This document shows positions 29,970 through 32,898 of a DNA stretch of 32,898 bases, piece by piece. Both the position numbers and the translations under genes were made by a program. This stretch comes from a virus. Positions within the stretch are counted from its first letter, which is position 1. The number at the start of each line of letters is the position of its first letter. The stretch is from positions 1 through 32,898 of the IMG/VR virus record IMGVR_UViG_3300027972_000038; one strand, given 5' to 3'. The notes beneath the pieces were generated by a model. The model saw nothing but the letters and a program-made list of their open reading frames with translations. It was not told the origin of the DNA and did not search any database.

Positions 29970-30460
29970 CACATCACCGTCCGGCCGTGTGAGGCGGCTT
30001 CTGCAAGGAGGTTCTGGTGCTCGGACCCATCGTCGAAGTCGCCGTCCTCGCCCATCACGGCTTCCATCGATTCGAACGAACGCCCGAACGGAATGTGGCT
30101 CTTGCGCTTCCAGCCGCGGAGCTCGGGCGGGAAGATCCACTCGCGCGCCTGCTCGAGTCCGTAACGGTTGACGTTCCGCGTGTAGTTGCGTGCGAGGTTC
30201 GTCGACCAGCGACGCAGGAGGTCGAGGTTCTCGATCCCCGTCGACCATGCGTCCGGTTCGAACCGTGGCAGCTTGACGAAGATGAGCGTCTGGACGTCCT
30301 GCAGCACCGCGTCGAAGTCCTGCGGCTTGCGCAGGATCTTCCCCACCACGTTTTTCAGGTGCGGCCGCAGGTGCTCGTAAACCGTCACCAACGCAGCCTC
30401 GTCACGGTTACGGGCCTGCTCAATCAGCCCGCGACCATCCCACACCGCTCCGCGCGTCAT
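29969..30460 (-). CDS. Sigma-70 region-2-like protein without region 4, 163 aa
   Basis: I prefer the ATG at 30460, which has GAGGGGG 4 bases upstream, over ATGs at 30472/30475. Residues 11-100 follow the sigma region-2 pattern: GLIEQARNRDEAALVTVYEH, then LRPHLKNVVGKIL, DFDAVLQDVQTLIFVKLPRF (the ..D..QD/EV..F.. core) and RRWSTNLARNYTRNVNRY, the helix that reads promoter -10 DNA. No region-4 HTH follows; the C-terminus is basic (RGWKRKSH), then acidic. It could be a phage sigma-like or an RNA polymerase-binding factor. It stands first in its operon behind a structured leader. Confidence 0.6.
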   Translation of the reverse strand: MTRGAVWDGRGLIEQARNRDEAALVTVYEHLRPHLKNVVGKILRKPQDFDAVLQDVQTLIFVKLPRFEPDAWSTGIENLDLLRRWSTNLARNYTRNVNRYGLEQAREWIFPPELRGWKRKSHIPFGRSFESMEAVMGEDGDFDDGSEHQNLLAEAASHGRTVM

Positions 30461-30496
30461 GAACCCCCTCATCACACGCCGGACCCGGAAAAGCGA

Positions 30497-30542
30497 AACC
30501 CACCCAGGTCAGAGGTTGTTGTCCCTCTTCCCTGAGTGGGTT
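30497..30542 (-). promoter_or_regulatory. Long hairpin with G-A tandem, terminator-like, in the sigma-like leader
   Basis: As minus-strand RNA: a 12-base-pair stem AACCCACTCAGG/CCTGGGTGGGTT (one G-U), a symmetrical GA/GA internal loop, a 5-pair stem AGAGG/CCTCT and an 8-base loop. The bases after the stem are TCGCTTTT, so it may terminate transcription. The middle strand can pair alternatively with 30546-30555. Confidence 0.65.
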
Positions 30543-30555
30543 CTTCCCTACTCAG
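30532..30555 (-). promoter_or_regulatory. Competing upstream hairpin (anti-terminator candidate)
   Basis: As minus-strand RNA: CTGAGTAGGG pairs with CCCACTCAG around the loop AAGAA, with one bulged A. It uses the same segment (30531-30542) that forms the left side of the terminator-like hairpin, so the two structures exclude each other. Confidence 0.6.
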
Positions 30556-30573
30556 TTGTTCGTCTCAGGCGTC

Positions 30574-30603
30574 AGTCTAGTGTCTCACGAGTCCACTTGT
30601 CAA
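30574..30603 (-). promoter_or_regulatory. Promoter P4 before the sigma-like operon
   Basis: Minus strand: perfect -35 TTGACA (30598-30603), 18-base spacer, -10 TAGACT (30574-30579; four of six). Transcription would start near 30567 and run about 105 bases through both hairpins before the ATG at 30460. No ATAACC palindrome is present here. Confidence 0.6.
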
Positions 30604-30618
30604 CTGCGCCTTGCGCGA

Positions 30619-31059
30619 CTACTCCGCGTCCCCCCGATCCACCCGGACCGTTTGCTCGATAACCTCCCACGTCTTGATCGTGCCGCCGACAATGGTCAAC
30701 AGGATCACGCCCCACCCAACCTGCTGGCAGGTCTGTACGAACATCCGCTCGGGCAACGAGAACTTGCTCCACGGCACCGGACTTCCCACGCCGTGCGGCC
30801 GCAGCGGCATGTCCGTGCACGACGCCTTGGTGACGTGGATGAACCGCGGACAGCCCTCCTTGATCTGCACCTCTCCGCCCACGATGCATTCGATCTTCCG
30901 CACGTGAGCCATGAAACACTCGAACTGGCGGACAGCCTCGCGCCCGATCGGGATAGGTTCCCACTCGACGCCGGGCTCACGCACAATGGACTCGCCGGGA
31001 AGCTCGCCCGTCAGGCTCCCCACGACGCTCTGCACGTCACGGCGAACGCTCTCTAGCAT
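30619..31059 (-). CDS. Protein with C-terminal membrane helix, 146 aa
   Basis: ATG at 31059 with AGGAG 6 bases upstream; it overlaps the glycosyltransferase stop by 7 bases. The first 110 residues are soluble with several cysteines (FECFMAHVRKIECIVGGEV, KEGCPRFIHVTKASCTDM), perhaps a metal or disulfide site. A membrane helix is at about 118-138 (VGWGVILLTIVGGTIKTWEVI), followed by a short basic and acidic tail. No family recognised; a tail-anchored membrane protein facing the cytoplasm is the simplest reading. Confidence 0.65.
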   Translation of the reverse strand: MLESVRRDVQSVVGSLTGELPGESIVREPGVEWEPIPIGREAVRQFECFMAHVRKIECIVGGEVQIKEGCPRFIHVTKASCTDMPLRPHGVGSPVPWSKFSLPERMFVQTCQQVGWGVILLTIVGGTIKTWEVIEQTVRVDRGDAE

Positions 31060-32036
31060 CGAGCTCCTTTCGCCGTGCGCCCTTTGGCTCTGGCAAGAGC
31101 GGCGACGCGCAGCCACTCCTCGACGCCTATTCCGTACTCGGACTCGTACGCTGTGAGGTCGGTCTCGGCGAACACCTGCGGCGAGATGTGGGTCCCGAGG
31201 ATTCCGTTCGTGATGCAGACCTGCCAGCCGGCGCGGAGCGCGCCCTCGCAGAGCGGAACGTCTTCGCCCTGATGATGCGCCCCGTAGCTCAGGCCGTCTT
31301 CGAACACCTCGCGGCGCACCATCGCCGCGCCGCCGCCGCCCGTCGTCTCGACTCGCACGATGTACGGCGTCTCGGACTGGTTCCATGCGAGCTGGTAACC
31401 TTCCGGCTCTACATCATGCGAACCAAGAACAAAGACCGTGTGAACTCGCTCCTCGGGGACGGCGCCGCTGCGGTCCGGGTGGTTGTAGATCCCGTCGCCG
31501 ACGGCCACCATGCCGTTGTGGTACTTCCCGCCGCAGCCCGGGTGCTCGACGTCAGCCGCGAGGATGCCGATCTTCGGGAAGCGCTGCATCATCGAAAGGA
31601 GCGACCACGAGTCGTCGGTCAGCGTCTGCCTCGGCATGAGGACGTCCGAGTCCCACATCAGAAGGTAATCGCCGCCCAATGCCAGGAACTGCTCCACGAT
31701 CCTGTTCCGGAGGAAGGCCATCTCGCGCTTGTCGTTCCGCGCGTTGACTCGCTCCTTGACCACGATCCCCGGACACTGGGGGGACGTTGCCTTGTAGTGC
31801 GTGTAGCCGAAATTGTGCACGTACACCGCAAGCATGATCCCAAGCTCGTGCCACTCCTGCGCCGCCCGCCGCAGTAGCTCGTACGTGTCGTCGACGGAAT
31901 CGTTCTCGAGCGCGAGCACCACAACCTCGTGGCCGCACTCCTGCGCCGCGAGCGCCGCGTTGCCGACGCAGTTGAACCAGTGGGGCAGGATCCACTCCCG
32001 GTCGCGGACCGGAACGCCGATCACGATTCGCGACAT
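31053..32036 (-). CDS. Glycosyltransferase, GT2/Anp1-like GT-A fold, 327 aa
   Basis: ATG at 32036 with AAGGGGG just upstream. N-terminal GT-A strand (RIVIGVPVRDREWILPHWFNCV), ALENDSVDDTYELL (typical of the Anp1/GT62 and GT2 'DxSxDxT' loop), and a DxD at D129/D131 (LLMWDSDVLMP). The later stretch (TGGGGAAMVRREVFEDGL, EDVPLCEGALRAGWQVCITN) matches the acceptor side of such enzymes. It lies apart from the main sugar cassette, with nuclease genes upstream. Acceptor unknown. Confidence 0.8.
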   Translation of the reverse strand: MSRIVIGVPVRDREWILPHWFNCVGNAALAAQECGHEVVVLALENDSVDDTYELLRRAAQEWHELGIMLAVYVHNFGYTHYKATSPQCPGIVVKERVNARNDKREMAFLRNRIVEQFLALGGDYLLMWDSDVLMPRQTLTDDSWSLLSMMQRFPKIGILAADVEHPGCGGKYHNGMVAVGDGIYNHPDRSGAVPEERVHTVFVLGSHDVEPEGYQLAWNQSETPYIVRVETTGGGGAAMVRREVFEDGLSYGAHHQGEDVPLCEGALRAGWQVCITNGILGTHISPQVFAETDLTAYESEYGIGVEEWLRVAALARAKGRTAKGARC

Positions 32037-32554
32037 GCAGCCCCCTTCCTCGCCCACGGCCACGCGAACGAGCGGGTCCGCCTCGACTCGTTGGTGTGCT
32101 CGTCGAACTGCTCCGTCAGCGTTGCACCCGCCGCCACCGCAGTCCGCCGTTTCGCCTGCACGGCCTTGTAGAGTGTGAGCAGGTCGATCACGAACTCGGG
32201 CCCACCGTCCACCCCCGGGATGCTCCGTCGCTTCATCTCAATCGTCCGCTCGGCGGTCGTCAGGTTGTGGAGGTCGCTCTCGAGGATCCCGCCACTCGGC
32301 AGGAGAAGGAGCGGCGAACCGATGTACAGCCGCCGGCGCGATCGCACGGCCTTCCCCGCCTCGGACTGGGCGTAACGTAGCGCCAGGTTCAGCTTGAGCC
32401 AGCGAACCGGCGTGCTGCCGCGCCCACTCCCCACACCGATCGAGATCGTCGGATCGAACGAGATGAACCCGCCGGCGTGCTCGGCGATCTCCCGCGGGAG
32501 CTGCACCTCGGCCTTGGTCCCAATGACCATCTTCCAGCTCTCGGGTGCGTTCAC
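32021..32554 (-). CDS. Hypothetical protein, 177 aa
   Basis: GTG at 32554 overlaps the nuclease stop (GTGA) and has GGAGG 6 bases upstream. Predicted features: beta-rich first half (SWKMVIGTKAEVQLPREIAEH, FISFDPTISIGVGSGRGS), a basic helix (LALRYAQSEAGKAVRSRRRLYIGSPLLLL) and a helical C-terminal third ending KGAACRES. No family recognised. It overlaps the glycosyltransferase start by 16 bases. Confidence 0.6.
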   Translation of the reverse strand: MNAPESWKMVIGTKAEVQLPREIAEHAGGFISFDPTISIGVGSGRGSTPVRWLKLNLALRYAQSEAGKAVRSRRRLYIGSPLLLLPSGGILESDLHNLTTAERTIEMKRRSIPGVDGGPEFVIDLLTLYKAVQAKRRTAVAAGATLTEQFDEHTNESRRTRSFAWPWARKGAACRES

Positions 32555-32898
32555 GTTCGACCTCCTTCCCAGTTCGGAATCCCGAGGAGGCCGCCCCATT
32601 GCAGGGTCACCGACAGCGCGCCAACCACCACGCCGGCTTCGCGCAGCCGCTGGCTCAGCTTCGGCGTCCACCGCTCTCGCTCGCCGCGGCGCAGGTCGGC
32701 CAACAGCACAAGCCGCTCCGCCTCCTTCGGGTAGCGCTCGCAGAACCGGGTGAGCTTGGTCTGCGAATCGGGGTCCATCCAGCCCTTGAGCTCCACGTAC
32801 CACTCGCCCGCGCACAGACCGCCGAGCGGCTCGGGCCACTGCATCGCCCGCTTGCTGCGATCGGGCACCTCGATCAGGAAGTCCTGCGAGTAGAAACG
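32551..32898 (-). CDS. PD-(D/E)XK nuclease (DUF1064-like), 5' end cut by the window
   Basis: 115 residues are visible; the frame is open to the window end, so the N-terminus is missing. The visible part starts with RFYSQDFLIE, where D6 lies at the usual place of the first catalytic aspartate, and continues to GEWYVELKGWMDPDSQTKL with E36-x-K38. That pattern (DF-L...YVE-x-KGW-DPxSxxKLxRF) matches DUF1064-type phage nucleases. These are Holliday-junction-resolvase-like or replication-linked endonucleases. The C-terminal helices (ERLVLLADLRRGERERWTPK) are conserved in style. The ATP-independent nuclease role is an inference from family. Confidence 0.75.
   Translation of the reverse strand, partial: RFYSQDFLIEVPDRSKRAMQWPEPLGGLCAGEWYVELKGWMDPDSQTKLTRFCERYPKEAERLVLLADLRRGERERWTPKLSQRLREAGVVVGALSVTLQWGGLLGIPNWEGGRT

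Noticed and set aside
1-32898. CRISPR array, tRNA genes, insertion sequences or integrase
   Set aside because: No regularly spaced repeats with spacers, no T-loop GGTTCGAATCC-type sequence in a cloverleaf, no transposase or recombinase motif.

Overview
The window is a piece of a GC-rich double-stranded DNA phage genome, probably a tailed phage. The evidence is a large terminase, a portal protein and a Mu F/SPP1 gp7-like minor head protein, all on the minus strand. A ParA-type ATPase with a small DNA-binding-like partner is encoded on the plus strand, so a plasmid-like (phage-plasmid) prophage state is plausible. The host cannot be named: GC content is high, Shine-Dalgarno sequences are clear and promoters look like sigma-70 type, but nothing is taxonomically decisive.

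Almost every gene lies on the minus strand, so transcription runs from high to low coordinates. Most junctions are ATGA, GTGA, TGATG or 8-nt overlaps, which indicates long, translationally coupled operons. I used these junctions to correct most start sites. Only 6891-8291 (ParA, its partner, a small membrane protein) is on the plus strand.

Reading in the direction of transcription. (1) 32898-30619: a PD-(D/E)XK nuclease cut by the window end, a hypothetical protein, a glycosyltransferase and a membrane-anchored protein. (2) 30618-27495: a promoter and a structured leader with two mutually exclusive hairpins, then a sigma-70 region-2-like protein, a PAPS-reductase-like protein with a ruined nucleotide loop, an HTH protein (possible small terminase) and small zinc-ribbon genes. 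(3) 27498-23405: promoter-operator P3, then zinc ribbon, tiny membrane protein, PD-(D/E)XK nuclease, SNF2 translocase, C39-like cysteine peptidase, a C5 cytosine methyltransferase that contains a second long reading frame, and a 27-residue membrane peptide. (4) 23404-19830: small methyltransferase, large terminase, portal. (5) 19820-10717: a sugar cassette (four glycosyltransferases, pyruvyltransferase, acyltransferase, epimerase, a nucleotidyltransferase-like protein, small membrane proteins) lying between the portal and the minor head gene. (6) 10720-8115: minor head protein, a 47-residue gene, and a ParB-like/DNA methylase fusion that overlaps the plus-strand membrane gene tail to tail. (7) 6501-1: promoter-operator P2, then MazG-like, zinc-ribbon, DUF5131 and HARP-SNF2 genes, then promoter-operator P1 and an SbcC/RecF-like ATPase that runs off the left end.

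The most notable signals are: a 20-bp palindromic operator placed between the -35 and -10 boxes of three promoters, all in front of DNA-metabolism genes; an attenuator-like leader before the sigma-like gene; a dual-coding DNA methylase; degenerate 8-bp tandem repeats that keep phase at six loci; and the glycan cassette inside the head module. No tRNA, CRISPR array or insertion sequence was seen. All names come from reading motifs by eye; no database search was run.
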